Positions 48,800 through 59,701 of a stretch of DNA of 64,000 bases are shown here, piece by piece (position 1 is the stretch's first letter; each line of letters begins with the position of its first letter). The notes beneath the pieces are model-generated. The model worked only from the letters and a program-made list of their open reading frames with translations. It made no database searches and was not told where the DNA came from. A program made the translations under genes and the position numbers. This stretch comes from Symbiodinium microadriaticum (taxonomy: Eukaryota; Sar; Dinophyceae; Suessiales; Symbiodiniaceae): contig LSRX01000784.1 of the NCBI GenBank assembly GCA_001939145.1, positions 221,848 to 285,847 of the forward strand, read 5' to 3'.

Positions 48800-48868
48800 A
48801 AAAAGGTTTAGGTTTTAGGTTTTAGGGTTTAGGTTTAGGGCTTAGGGTTTAGGGTTTAGGGGCTCAGC
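48800..48868 (+). repeat. TTTAGGG array
   Basis: Units include TTTAGG hexamers (GGTTTTAGGTTTTAGGG). Confidence 0.75.
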
Positions 48869-49029
48869 TCACAGAAAGCTTCCTGCGGGAGATCTTGCCG
48901 TAGCAACCTGTGCACAAAAAGCGCGCGGTGACGACGCACATCCCTGCGGGGGAGCTTGGTGCGTGTGGAGTTTTCGGAGCTGCTTTTGTGAGCGATTTTC
49001 CCGTGGGAGTTTTCTTTGGTTCCCTCACT

Positions 49030-49100
49030 GTAAGTTTAGGGTTCAGGTAGTTTAGGGTTCAGGTTTAGGGTTTAGGGTTTAGGTTTAGGGTTTAGGGTCC
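49030..49100 (+). repeat. TTTAGGG array
   Basis: About nine units with TTCAGG variants, directly abutting a family A fold-back. Confidence 0.8.
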
Positions 49101-49282
49101 AGGCTCATGGGTAGTTATAAGTGGGGTTATGGGGTTCCATTAAGAGTTCCTTTAAAGGGTTCTATAGGGCTTTTAGGGTTTAGGGGTAGTTATAAGTGGG
49201 GTTATAAGTCCCCTAATATGGGTTATAACTATAGTTACCTTACTTATAACCCCACTTATAACTACCCATGAACCTCCAAGTA
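49101..49282. repeat. Fold-back element, family A, nested copy
   Basis: The outer left arm AGGCTCATGGGTAGTTATAA is followed by filler with TTCCTTTAAAGGGTTCTATA, then an inner left arm (GGGGTAGTTATAAGTGGGGT, 49176 onward), a central palindrome and a single right arm ending CCTCCAAGTA. Architecture and filler match the nested copy at 6178-6458, so the expansion happened once and then spread. Confidence 0.85.
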
Positions 49283-49363
49283 TCCAGAAAGCCGAAAGCC
49301 TGCATCGATCCTGACCGAACCCAATGCCTAAACCGTAAACTGCCGTAAACTTCAACCCCAAAT

Positions 49364-49470
49364 CCGGAGAGCCCAATACCCCTTAATTAAGGAATATACC
49401 TTAAATCATAATATCAAGCTCCCTATACTTTAAGGTCTATTCCTTAATGAAGGGGAATTGGGCCCTCGGG
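49364..49470. repeat. Fold-back element, family C
   Basis: Left CCGGAGAGCCCAATACCCCT shared exactly with 7107; right GGGGAATTGGGCCCTCGGGG. Confidence 0.8.
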
Positions 49471-49527
49471 GAAATCCGGAAGCCCAACTTCTTCGCCGGA
49501 GGGGCGACTTGCGGTTGCAGGTTTGGT

Positions 49528-49649
49528 CTACCTATAGTCTCCATTGTAGTTCCTTTTCGGGGTTACCCTTTTAGGATCCTTAATATAAAATTGGTTAAAC
49601 CAACAAAAGGAACCCTAAACCCTAAAACTACAATGGAGACTATAGGTAG
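49528..49649. repeat. Inverted repeat, 24-bp perfect arms
   Basis: The 24 bases at 49528-49551 (start CTACCTATAGTCTCCATTGT) are exactly complementary to 49626-49649. The loop of 74 bp carries further partial pairing (TTCCTTTT / AAAAGGAA). Single copy in this window. Confidence 0.9.
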
Positions 49650-50354
49650 AGCTTGCGTTTAGGCGGGTTAGGGCATCAGGTTTGGGAGTTCCGGGAGTGT
49701 CTTTCGACTTCGGCCCTACGGGGTTTCTGTAACGGTTCTATATGTAGTGGCCCGTCTTTCAGGGTTTCTTCATAGACCCTACACCCGAAACCGATTTAGA
49801 CCCGTTTCAGAAGGGTTCTGCAATGAGCCTTTTGGAACTTCGAGGACGTTGCAAAATGCTGTCCCGCCAGCATAGAGCAGCTTACGGTTCAGGATTTGGG
49901 AATTAGGGTAGGGGGTTTCGGGTTCAGCACTTAAGGCTTGGAGTAGAGAGGTTTAGAGTGTAGGGTAGAGCGGTTTAGGGTTCAGTGTTTAGGGTAGAAG
50001 CTAGAAAATCCAAACCTTGAGCCTCATGTCCTCTACAAGACAAGGGAATCCCATTAATCATCCTGAATTGAGGTTACAGCGGTTTTGAATTTTCTGTAGA
50101 TCTTGATTTCTCTGTAGTTTAGGCTTCGGGTTCAGGGTACTTATGGGGTTCGGGGTTTAGGGTTTAGGGTAGCGGTGTTTAGCGTTCAGGGTATAGGGTT
50201 TCGGATTTGGGATTTGGGTCTCAGGTGCATGCTTGATCTTACTTACAGTGTCAGGGGCGACTTAGTATGCTGGCTATGCTCAGGGATGGTCACTAGGACA
50301 GCGCTATTTGGGGCATTTACAACTCTACTTACAACCTTGCATCCTAAACCCATC

Positions 50355-50715
50355 CATCCATCCCTAATGCCTATACCCCATACCCTAAACCCCACACCCT
50401 GCACACTCAACCCTGCTTATAGATCCCTTCACAGGGACCCTGTAGAACCCTTTCGGAACCCTCATAGATCCCTTTAGCGGGACCCTTGAAAACCCCTAAA
50501 GATCCCTCATAAATCCCATTAAGGGAACTCGTGAGCCCTAAACCCTACATCCTAAACAAGCCCTCCACCCTACAGCCCCAAACCCCAAAACCCAAACCCA
50601 AAAGTCCTAAACCCCAAAACCCAAACCCTACATCCTAAACAAGTCCTACACCCTAAGACCCTAAATCCCAAACCCTAAAGCCCCAAACCCCAAAACCCAA
50701 ACCCTACATCCTAGC
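50355..50715 (-). repeat. CCCTAAA/CCCCAAA cluster with a duplicated block
   Basis: ACCCAAACCCTACATCCTAA occurs at about 50620 and 50694; CCTACATCCTAAACAAG occurs at about 50544 and 50628. Irregular tandem of about 75-85 bp. Confidence 0.7.
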
Positions 50716-50824
50716 GCTTCCTAAGTCCTCTGAGCCCTGAAGTCGACCGCCGGAATTTCTGCGAGGTTTCCACCCCGCCAAGGACCAATTCGCACTGCAG
50801 GCCAGGGTTCCATTTTTTTTTTGG

Positions 50825-50985
50825 GGGGGGGGTTTAGGGTTTAGGGGTCAGGGTGTAGGGTTTAGGGGTCTGGGTTAGGGTTTAGGGTTAGGGGTTTGGG
50901 TTTAGGGCTTGGGGTTTAGGGTTTAGGGCTTAGGGTTTAGGGCTTAGGGCTTAGGGGTTCGGGGGTTTAGGGTTTAGGGCTTTAT
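50825..50985 (+). repeat. TTTAGGG array
   Basis: About 20 units after a T10G9 run, including TTAGGG hexamers and CTTAGGG variants. Confidence 0.85.
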
Positions 50986-51285
50986 GGATTTTGAAGGTTC
51001 TCTTTGTAGGGTTTCGGGTTTATGATTTGAAGGGTTTTATAGAGGGCCACTCTGAATCGAAACCCTGATCCCAAAACCTTGAACCCTGGATTGCATTCCC
51101 CATGATAGCCCGGAAGTTTTGCGTAAACGTTTTGCAGTATAGTGCGGAATGGCCGCCATTCATCTCTTCGTTTCTGTTGAGAGATTCGCTTTGCCGTCAT
51201 TTGATGGCAGATGCTCAGCTGGAGGGGATGGAAGCAGAGTTTGACCCTAAACCCGAAAACCCCAAACCCTAAACCCTTCCCTTCT

Positions 51286-51333
51286 TATATATATATATAC
51301 AAACACATACACATACATACATACATACATACA

Positions 51334-51364
<31 letters not shown>

Positions 51365-51407
51365 GTAAACATATATATATATACATATACATATATATAT
51401 ATATACA

Positions 51408-51438
<31 letters not shown>

Positions 51439-51607
51439 GTACATACATACATATGTACATACATACATACATACATACATACATACATGCATGCATACAT
51501 ACATACATACATACATACGTATACATACATATGTATACATACATATGTATACATACATATGTATACATACATATGTATACATACATATGTATACATACAT
51601 ACATACA

Positions 51608-51638
<31 letters not shown>

Positions 51639-52021
51639 GTATACATACATACATACATCCATCCATCCATCCATCCATCCATCCATCTATCCATCCATCC
51701 ATACATACATACATACATACATATGTATACATACATACATACATGCATAGGTATACATACATACATACATACATACATACATACGTATGTATACATACAT
51801 ACATACATACATACATATGTATACATATATATATATATGTATATTTGTACATATGTATATATGTATGTATATATGTATATATGTATATATGTATATATGT
51901 ATATATGTATATATGTATATATGTATATATATATATATATGTTCACATATGTATGTATGTATGTATGTATTTATGTATGTATGTATGTATGTATGTATGT
52001 ATGTATGTATGTATGTATGTG
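51286..52021. repeat. (CATA)n/(TATG)n microsatellite with strand switch
   Basis: About 530 bp of ACAT tetramers (with ATGTAT and CATC sub-blocks) are followed, after a switch at about 51825-51845, by about 180 bp of the complementary TATG tetramer. Tyr-Ile-His-Thr and Met-Tyr-Val-Cys peptides from six long open frames are repeat translations. Confidence 0.98.
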
Positions 52022-52214
52022 TTGAAGCAATTCGCGGTCAATCGGGCACCGTTCTCGCCGCAATCGCGGTCAATCGGCCCTCAAAGGTTTGGGGTTGGGG
52101 GCTCTGGGTTGGCTCTTAAAGTTTAGGGTTGAAGCTACATGGATGATAATTAGAGTTTGTATTTCTGAATGCTTTGGGATGCTCTGCATGGGTGGGTATT
52201 TTTCGATGTTCCAA

Positions 52215-52400
52215 ACAGCGAGCTCGCCTAGATACTGCTCGATCCGGAGCTTCTGAACCCTAAACCTAAACCTTATAAAACGCCAAACCCTAAACCCCCT
52301 AAGCCCTATAAAGCCCCAAACCCTAAACCCTCTAAAACCCCAAACCCTAAACCACATCATACCCCGAACCCTGAACCCTAAAGCCCCAAGAAGCCTAAAC
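52215..52400 (-). repeat. CCCTAAA/CCCTATAAA cluster with a shared left flank
   Basis: About 14 units, some CCCTATAAA. The preceding GCGAGCTCGCCTAGATACTG and following bases match GCGAGCTCGACTAGAGACTG at about 53774, which also leads into a CCCTATAAA-containing array. The two loci are therefore copies. Confidence 0.75.
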
Positions 52401-52489
52401 CCAGAACCGCAAAGGCTCACGGAACCCGGACCCCCTCAAGGCCTCAAGACCCCTTGACCAAGCCAAGCTTGCGTCAGCAGTTGAAAATT

Positions 52490-52552
52490 CAGGGTTTAGG
52501 GTTTGGGGTTTTAGGGTTTGGGGTTTGGGGCTTTAGAGGGTTTAGGGTTTAG
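52490..52552 (+). repeat. TTTAGGG/TTTGGGG array
   Basis: About eight units. Confidence 0.75.
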
Positions 52553-52595
52553 GGTTCCCCCCCTAACGAAGCCAAGCCTGCGTCATACAGGATCC

Positions 52596-52685
52596 CTTGA
52601 TCGCTTCAGGTGTATGCCTTGGGCCATAGTTTAGGGTTCTTACGACTTCAGGTGTATGCCTTAAGCCATAATTTAGGGTCCTTAT
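52596..52685 (+). repeat. Direct repeat, about 45-bp unit, 2 copies
   Basis: CTTCAGGTGTATGCCTTGGG and CTTCAGGTGTATGCCTTAAG start the copies; both continue CCATARTTTAGGGT. Confidence 0.8.
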
Positions 52686-52929
52686 TTAAGCTACTGCAAA
52701 TTCTGAAGTTAAGGGGCATTGGGCTCCGTGGGCTTTTCTATAACCTTGTAGGGCACCCTATAAGCATGTACAAGAAGCTTGGTAGTAAAACTTATAAAAA
52801 CCGAAAGTCCTAAACCCAAAGAAGCCTTTTCGTTTTTTCGTTTTTCTGGGTCCCCCTACAATCCAAGACCTCTTAACGAACCCGAAGTTCTTCTCTTGAT
52901 AACAAACCTTAAGAGGACCTCCCAGAAGC

Positions 52930-53098
52930 CCGAAACTCTAAACCCTAAACCCTAAATCCTAAACCCTGAACTCCTAGACCCTAAACCCCTCAACCCAAAA
53001 CCCAAAACCTCTAAACCCTAAACCCCAAACCCTAAACCCCAAACCCTGAACCTCTAAACCCAAAGCCCTAAACCCCAAACCCTGAACTCCTCACCCTC
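52930..53098 (-). repeat. CCCTAAA/CCCCAAA array
   Basis: About 22 units. CCCCAAACCCTAAACCCC and CCCTGAACTCCT variants repeat. Confidence 0.85.
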
Positions 53099-53372
53099 CG
53101 AAGGTCTGGCTCCTCCGGGATCCCGATCCAGGCTTTTTTTTTTTTTTTGCGGGTCTAGACGGTCCAGAGGATGACGCTGTTGATCTAAGCTCCGTGTTTC
53201 AAGGGTTGTAGGGTTTAGGGTTTTTTGTGTTTCTAAATTGCAAGGGTTTTTGCAACTATGTTAAGGGGTTGTAAGGTTTTGATAAGGGTGTTGATAGTTT
53301 ATCCGGTTACAAAATTATTGAATTGTTACAAGGGTTTGGGATTGATTTTGTTGACCTCAAACATAGGCCAAA

Positions 53373-53492
53373 GCGCCAGGGTGATGTGCAGGGTTTTTAA
53401 GAGATCTTGGGCGGGGGCTGCAAGGCTTTTGGGCGCCAGGCTGATGTGCAGGGTTTCTAGAGATTTTGGGCGGGGGGTGCAAGGCTTTTGGG
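53373..53492 (+). repeat. Tandem duplication, 60-bp unit, 2 copies
   Basis: GCGCCAGGGTGATGTGCAGG at 53373 recurs at 53433 with one change. Each unit ends GCAAGGCTTTTGGG. No heptamer array within it. Confidence 0.9.
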
Positions 53493-53773
53493 GTCTCTCC
53501 GCATCTTATTTAGCGCGCCTGAATGATTAGAATACATCGCTTATCTGAAAGGCATGATGCAGGTCCGGAAAGTTCGCGGGCAAAGGCAAACATCGGCTTG
53601 TAGCATCCCCCGGGGTTGGGATTTTGGCTGTACGGTGCTGAATTTAGGCTTTATGGTTTAGGATTTAAACTTTATGGTTGTTTATGGTTCGGGGCTGGTT
53701 GGAAAGAAGTAAAACGGTTTCTCGATGTTATGGGATTCTGTCGGTGGGTGGGATGATTTCCCATGCTAAAGTA

Positions 53774-53975
53774 GCGAGCTCGACTAGAGACTGCTCGAAC
53801 AGGAGCTGCTGAACCCTAAACCCTGAACCCTAAACCCTAAAACCCCAAACCCTATAAAACCCTAAACCCTCTAAAAATCCCAAACCCTAAACCCTGAACC
53901 CTAAACCCTAAAACCCCAAACCCTATAAAACCCTAAACCCTCTAAAAATCCCAAACCCTAAACCCTAAAACCCTA
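53774..53975 (-). repeat. CCCTAAA array containing a 71-bp tandem duplication
   Basis: The segment with CTGAACCCTAAACCCTAAAA and ending CCCTCTAAAAATCCC occurs at 53823 and again at 53894, 71 bp apart. Confidence 0.85.
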
Positions 53976-53999
53976 AACCGTAAGCGGCGGAGGAAAAAA

Positions 54000-55047
54000 T
54001 TACCGGACTTTAGAACTTTGCTGTCCGAAGCTGAGTAGGTTCTATTAAAGGCATCTGCAAAGGGCTCCTGTAAAGGGATCTATATGGCTTCTATACAGGC
54101 TCCTTCAACAGGATCTATACTCTTTAAGGGTTGTATAAGGGTTCTCTTAGACGGATCTACAAGGGTTCTATGAGGGTTTAGGGTTTTGGGATTTAGGGGT
54201 GGAGTCCAGGTTCAGGAGTTTGGGGCCTGTGTAAGGGCCTAGCCCTCAAGTCTGAACCTTAGACCTTAAACTCAACGGCCTGAACACCTTCAGACCCTCC
54301 CCAAAAAACGCTCGAATCCAAGCTTAAGTCTAAATGCGAAGCAGGCGAGATGGTGATCGCCAGAGACCGCAGCTTCAACGCTGTTGAGGCTGTTGGCTTA
54401 AATCCATTAAAACTGGACCCATAAATTAATCAAATACAGAATTATGTCGGTGGATAGTCATTCCTGTCTAGGGAAAAGTGAGTAGGGTCTCGGTATTCAG
54501 GTTCAGGGTGTGGGAATTGGAGTCTAGAATTCACGGATTTGCTGCTGCTTCGGGATCCCAATCCTTAATCCCCGAGCCCTAACCCTACCTGAAACCCTGA
54601 AGCAACTCTCGCTGACAGCTCATCATGGAGCAAGAGCGTCACGAGAAGCCAACGCAGGCAGTTGTCGTGAAGTCTAGGGGTCCCCAGAGCTCGTGCGTGT
54701 GCTTTCAGGTACTCTCGAGTTGCAACCTTAAAGCCTGAAAAGTCTGAAGCTCTAAGCCCTACCTAAACCCTAAACCCTAAACCCTAGGCCCCTCGAGCGC
54801 TAAACCCTAAATCCTAAGGCCCAAGCCCTAGGCCCCTCAAACCCGAAACCCTAAATCCCGACCTCCTGGAAGGCTTCACCTCGGCACCAGGGAAAGCAAA
54901 CCTGGGAAATGACGGTGTACCGTAGAAGCCTAAATAGTCACCAATAAGGGTTCCTGTAGAGTTCAAGGGTTTCTATGAGGGTCTGAATTAAGAGGGTTTT
55001 GGTATAAAAGTCCTAAACAACTCCTTATTACAATCGTACTTGAAATG
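54000..55047. other. Gene-free stretch
   Basis: AAGGGATCTATA-type motifs at 54050-54180; isolated CCCTAAA units at 54760-54860. No gene supported. Confidence 0.4.
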
Positions 55048-55123
55048 GGTAGTCCTTCAAATTAGCCCTGTTACCCTTACAACAAGGACCCCAAAAGGGA
55101 CCCTAATTTAGACAACTACCCAT
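55048..55123. repeat. Fold-back element, family B, short copy
   Basis: Left GGGTAGTCCTTCAAATTAG, right CCCTAATTTAGACAACTACCC. The central block is shortened. Confidence 0.65.
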
Positions 55124-55334
55124 ACATGTCCCGGGTCCCCCAGAACCTTGACCCGATGTTTACAGCCCGTATCGTAGGGTTTAGGGTTTAGGGTTTGCGT
55201 TTTTTTTTTTTTTTTTGCGGGTTTTCCGTGCAGGGCCTAGCGTGGCGGGGCATTGGGGATTTCGGGTTTAGGGCTTCAGGGCCGTAGCTTTTGCATCCCT
55301 ACAACTCTTTCATGGAGGCCCCTGGAAGATCTCT

Positions 55335-55425
55335 CCTTGGAGGTTCATGGGTAGTTATACGTGGGGTTATAAGTAAGGTAACTATAGTTATAGCCCACAT
55401 TAGGGGACTTATAACCATACTTATC
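55335..55425. repeat. Fold-back element, family A, 3'-truncated copy
   Basis: The left arm CCTTGGAGGTTCATGGGTAG and centre are intact; the right arm breaks off after ATAACCATACTTAT, so the terminal CCATGAACCTCCAAG is missing. Confidence 0.8.
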
Positions 55426-56209
55426 GTCTTGTATCCTTCTTAAGAGTGCCCCTTCCGGGGAGGGGGCGTTAAACCCTCAATCTTGAATCTGCAAAACCCC
55501 TACATCCTAAACCCTAAGCCCTAAGCCCCAACACCCAAACGTCCAACCCTAAATCCTTAGACCCACACCCGGATGTTGAAAAAAAAACTGGGCTCCAAGA
55601 GGAGGTAGGTAGGCGTGCTCCCGATCATCGCATCTACCGCCTTTGGGAACCATGCCGAGCCCGGCGACCACGCTGATGAACCTCGGGTTTTAAAAAGCTT
55701 TGGGGTTTAGGGTGCTGAGATTGAGGTTCTCTAGTATGGGGTTGAACAATTTTGCAAGGCTTTCATAGGGTTTTAAAGCTCTAAAGGCGAACCCTCCAAC
55801 ACCAGCCTTTGAACCACGCCGAAACCCTGAGCCCTTATTCCTTTGTAGATCCCAAACCCTAAACCCGAAACCCTAAGCCCTGAGCCCTAGGCCGAAAGAG
55901 GGTAGCATGAGGCTGCTACTTCCGTACGACCCTTGGACATCGCCGATACCCTAAACCCTATAGTATATAAACCCCTGTCGTGATATTTCCTGTGTTCGTT
56001 ATGAGGATGTAGGGTTTAGGGTTTATAGGGTCTATCGTATACAAAGAAACCATAGTCTAGCAATTCAGGCTTACATCAAACCCTCATAAGACTGCTATTT
56101 CTGCTTGACAGCGAGGCTCCCGAATCGCCCAGTGGCTCAGCCCACTGTCTCTAAATCCTGAGCCCTCTACGCCCTAAACTCCTTACCCCAAACTCTGATG
56201 CACTGATAT

Positions 56210-56345
56210 CCCGCACCGTAAAGCCACTCTAAACCCTAAACCCTAACCCCTCAACTCGAAAACACTAAACCGTAAACCCTAACCCCTCAACTCTAAAACC
56301 CGAAGCCCCCAACCCCTAACCCTTAAACCCTAAACCCTATCCCCT
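56210..56345 (-). repeat. CCCTAAA/CCCTAACCCCTCAA cluster
   Basis: The segment AAACCCTAACCCCTCAACTC occurs twice about 48 bp apart. Confidence 0.7.
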
Positions 56346-56429
56346 CTCCAAAACACGAAGCCCTGGCCCTAAATCATCCCAGGATGGAGGACGCGCTCCA
56401 GCGACTTGGTTGCAATGGTCTTAGGGCCA

Positions 56430-56535
56430 GGGTTTTGAACCTAGGGTTTTGGGGGTATAGGGGTTTGTGGGTTAAGGGTTGAGGGTTTCGGGTTTAGGGT
56501 TTAGTGGTTTATGGCTTAAGGGTTTCGGTTTAGGG
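56430..56535 (+). repeat. Degenerate TTTAGGG array
   Basis: Variants TTTCGGG, TTTGTGG, CTTAAGGG; polarity opposite to the preceding cluster. Confidence 0.6.
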
Positions 56536-56844
56536 GTGGGGTTCCCGCGACCTTGTGCTTCAAATGGCAGCCACGGGTCGCTGGTGTTTGCGTCTAGGGG
56601 TTTGGAGGAGTGGCGAGGTTCCTCCTGAGCTTGTCAAAGAACCTGACTGTGTGGTACTGTTATGTTTGAGGGTTACTTGTTATCATCATTGGCACTGTCA
56701 TTGATAGTATTATTGCTCTTTTTATTACTGATTATTGTTCTTATTATGTTTATTAGTGTGATGAGCATTCTCATGACTGTTATTGTTGACACCGTTTATG
56801 CGAATACTACTACTGTAGTGGTATTTATTATTATCATCCTCTCA

Positions 56845-56951
56845 TATGGGTAGTTCTCTACATTAGGGTCCCTTTTTGGGTCCTTTTTATAAGGGTGCCG
56901 TACTATATTGGGGACCTAAAAAGGGATCCTAATTCAGAGAACTCCCCATAT
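56845..56951. repeat. Fold-back element, family B, best-preserved copy
   Basis: Left ATATGGGTAGTTCTCTACAT pairs with right ATTCAGAGAACTCCCCATAT; inner pairs GGGTCCCTTTTTGGGTCC / GGACCTAAAAAGGGATCC; centre GGTGCCGTACTATATTGGGG. Confidence 0.85.
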
Positions 56952-56979
56952 AGCCCCCAAGGCCCCTTTTTCAAGCAAA

Positions 56980-57056
56980 CCCTAAACCCTAAACCCTAAA
57001 CCCTAAACCCTAAACCCTAAACCCTAAACCCTAAACCCTAAAACCCTAAACCCCAA
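56980..57056 (-). repeat. CCCTAAA array, nine consecutive perfect units
   Basis: The longest uninterrupted perfect run of the heptamer in the window, abutting fold-back B. Confidence 0.95.
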
Positions 57057-57114
57057 ACCCAAGCCATGGCCTCTCAGGCTGATGGTGCGCAAGGATGGCA
57101 AGTATGGACCCAGG

Positions 57115-57295
57115 CTTTTTAGGGGTTCAGGGCTTTGAGGGTTTCAGGGTTTAGGGTTTAGGGTTTGGAGCTCAAGGTTTAGGGCTTTAAGGGTTTAGGT
57201 TTTTTTTTACGGTTTAGGGGTTCAGGGTTCAGGGCTTTAAGGGTTGGGGGTTTGAACGGTTTAGGGTTTTAGGGGTTTAGGGTTTAGGGCTGCAG
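57115..57295 (+). repeat. TTTAGGG/TTCAGGG array
   Basis: About 18 irregular units with a T8 interruption; opposite polarity to the array 60 bp upstream. Confidence 0.8.
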
Positions 57296-57739
57296 TGACG
57301 GTGTCAAGTTCGAGGGAACCCAAAAGAAAGAACAATTAGAGCACAGTTTTGCATGGGCCTTGGCCCGGTTGTGTAAGGGCCTCTTCCGAGTCGTATAAGC
57401 CATTCAAAGGCCGTAGAAAAGTTTTCAAGGGTCTGATGACGCCGACACTCTACAGCCATAGACCCTAAACCCTAAATCCTAAATCCGGAGTGGTCGGTTT
57501 GGTGTTCACCGTTTAGGCTGCTTAGCGCTTTGCAGCTCGACAGTCGCGACTTTAGGGTTTAAGGTTTAGGGTTTAAGCTTCTGCCGGTAACTAGGATTCA
57601 AGGTTTCGAGTTCTCGTGGTGTATGGGTGTCAACCCTAAACCCTAAACCCCAAACCCTAAAACTTAAATCCTAAACCCAGGACTTTAAACCCCATTTTTT
57701 AGGATTTTGAAAGGGGCTTCGGGTTCTGGGCTCGGGACG

Positions 57740-57842
57740 AATTAAAAGGGCCTTAATCATTAAGTACACTATTTGGGGGGTTCCTTGTTATATTTACAGA
57801 AAAAGATAACCCAGAACCCTGTTCTAATGATCAGGGCCCCTT
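57740..57842. repeat. Dispersed element, family E
   Basis: Left AAAAGGGCCTTAATCATTAA pairs weakly with right CTAATGATCAGGGCCCCTTA; shared GGTTCCTTGTTATATTTACAG core. Confidence 0.7.
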
Positions 57843-57845
57843 ACT

Positions 57846-57888
57846 CTTATATATATATATATATATAGATATATATATATATAGAGAG
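57846..57888. repeat. (TA)n microsatellite
   Basis: TA dinucleotides with one GA, directly after the family E element. Confidence 0.95.
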
Positions 57889-58399
57889 TACGAAAAAGCT
57901 TCGCGAAGGCATCTGCTTCGACTGACGGGCTTAGGGTTCAGGGTGTTAGGAATTGAGGGTTTTGGGGTCTAGGGAGTAGGGTCTAGGTTTAGGGTTTAGG
58001 GTGTTCGTAGAAGCCGGAAGCGCTATGGACAAAGCGCAGAGACAGATAGTTGCAAGACTGCCCCGCAGCTTGCTCAGGCCATCTTGATCTCATGCACCCT
58101 GCTCTGGCTTTGTTGCCCCGCGCAGCGAACAGCCACGTACAATGGTTTCTGTCTACAACTGATTTGTGGAGGCTCTTAGAGCAACTCTGTCGTCTGCCGA
58201 GAAGCTACAAAACTCTGAACCACGGAAGTCTTCAGCCTTATAGTTCCTGTAAGCCTTTAAGGTCTTGCTTGCAGTTGTAGATATGCCGACTGCCTGCCTA
58301 ACATACCGACGTCGCCCAGTGCCTTGCTGAGGCCCAAACCCCGGCCTCAAGAAACGATTGTCCGCAATATCAAAAGGACAATAAATCCGAGAAACCTTA

Positions 58400-58530
58400 A
58401 GCCCACGGTTTGGGGTTTAGGGTTTAGCGTTTTCATAAGGACCCTAAACCCTCTAAACCCAAAGCCCTTAAAGGACCCTAAACCCTCTAAACCCTAAAGC
58501 CCTAAACCCTATAAGCCCTAAGCCCTGAAC
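58400..58530 (-). repeat. CCCTAAA cluster with a duplicated block
   Basis: GGACCCTAAACCCTCTAAAC occurs twice (about 58439 and 58475). Confidence 0.7.
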
Positions 58531-58639
58531 GGGAGGTACGAGAAGTCCCGAGGATTCATTGTCACTTGGATCTTACCGGGGACTTGAGTTTCAGGGTCTG
58601 ATGGCTCCTGGCATGAAAAGGGTTTCAGGGTTTTCGGCT

Positions 58640-58710
58640 TTTGGGGTGTAGGGTTTAGGGTTTAGGGTTAAGGAGTTAGGGTTTGGGGTCTAGGGTTTAA
58701 GGTTTTGCGT
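58640..58710 (+). repeat. TTTAGGG array
   Basis: About seven irregular units. Confidence 0.65.
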
Positions 58711-58939
58711 TTTGGGTGTTCAGGCTTTTGAGGGGTCTTTCCGTTCCATTTTTTTATATTCCAAAACCACGAGCCCTTGTTTAAGTTTAGGAGGCTTTCA
58801 AGAGGATGTAGAGTTTATAGGTGCATATTAGGGCCTGTCATGATTGGGCGTGTTTTATACCAGGGACGCGCAGAGATGCACATGCATGGGTGCATGCGTC
58901 ATTGGAAACCATAAGCCTGATCTAATTCTGTCAGCAAGG

Positions 58940-59041
58940 CTACCTAGTAGTAGGGCAGGTAACCTTTGACCTTTTTGGGCTAATATATCCCCGATATAAT
59001 CCCAAAGGTTAACCTTAAATCCCCTAGGATACTGGACAAGG
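58940..59041. repeat. Fold-back element, family F, copy 2
   Basis: Begins CTACCTAGTAGTAGGGCAGG, ends CCCTAGGATACTGGACAAG, aligning along its length with 30590-30702. Inner pair GGTAACCTTTGACCTTTTTGGG / CCCAAAGGTTAACC. Confidence 0.75.
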
Positions 59042-59593
59042 AAGTGAAGCCGAAACCGGCTGACCCCTGCGTAAACCCTGACCCTAAACTCTTAAACCGA
59101 CAGTTTACGACTGCAAAGGCGTTGCATTAGGAGTCGAGATGCTGAGCCTGCCCTCGACTTCGACTGATAATCCCTTATCAGTACATAAATGAGGAGGAAT
59201 CTACAATCCCTCAACCCCAAACCCATACACTCCAAACCCTATGTAGACCTTAGTGAACACCCAGGATATGGGCAGCCACTCCTGCTTCGGCGACTTCCCG
59301 CATGACTACCTTCCAGAGGGCGTCAAGGACAAGCTGCGGCTTGGCAAGACATTTCGTCGGTTTAGGGTCTAGGGTTTAGGATTTAGGGTTTAGGGTTTAG
59401 GGTTCGCGTTAATCTCTAACCATAAAGCATCGACCTTCACCTACACCCAGTACCCGTACCGTGAACCATAAACCCTATAAGCCCTAAATTCTAAACCTCG
59501 AACCTTCAACCCTCTACCTGCAACCGTGGGGCTTTAGGCTCTATAGCTTCGGGCCATTGCGACTTAGTAGGCTTGGGTGTTTGGCTTCCAGAG

Positions 59594-59701
59594 CCAGAGA
59601 GCCCAATACCCCTTCAATAAGGAATATACCTTAAATAAAGAGGGGCCTGAATATTATGATTTAAGGTATATTCCTTAGTTAAGGGTTATTGGCCTCTCTG
59701 G
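59594..59701. repeat. Fold-back element, family C
   Basis: Left CCAGAGAGCCCAATACCCCT, right TTATTGGCCTCTCTGG. Relative to 7107 the central segment (TAATATTATGATTTAAGG) is inverted. Confidence 0.8.

Noticed and set aside
51211..52126. Long open frames on both strands (up to 229 codons)
   Set aside because: They encode only Tyr-Ile-His-Thr or Met-Tyr-Val-Cys repeats from the CATA/TATG microsatellite.
58050..58280. 76-codon plus-strand frame with some ordinary-looking protein sequence
   Set aside because: No recognisable motif, an equally open antisense frame, and too short to separate from chance.
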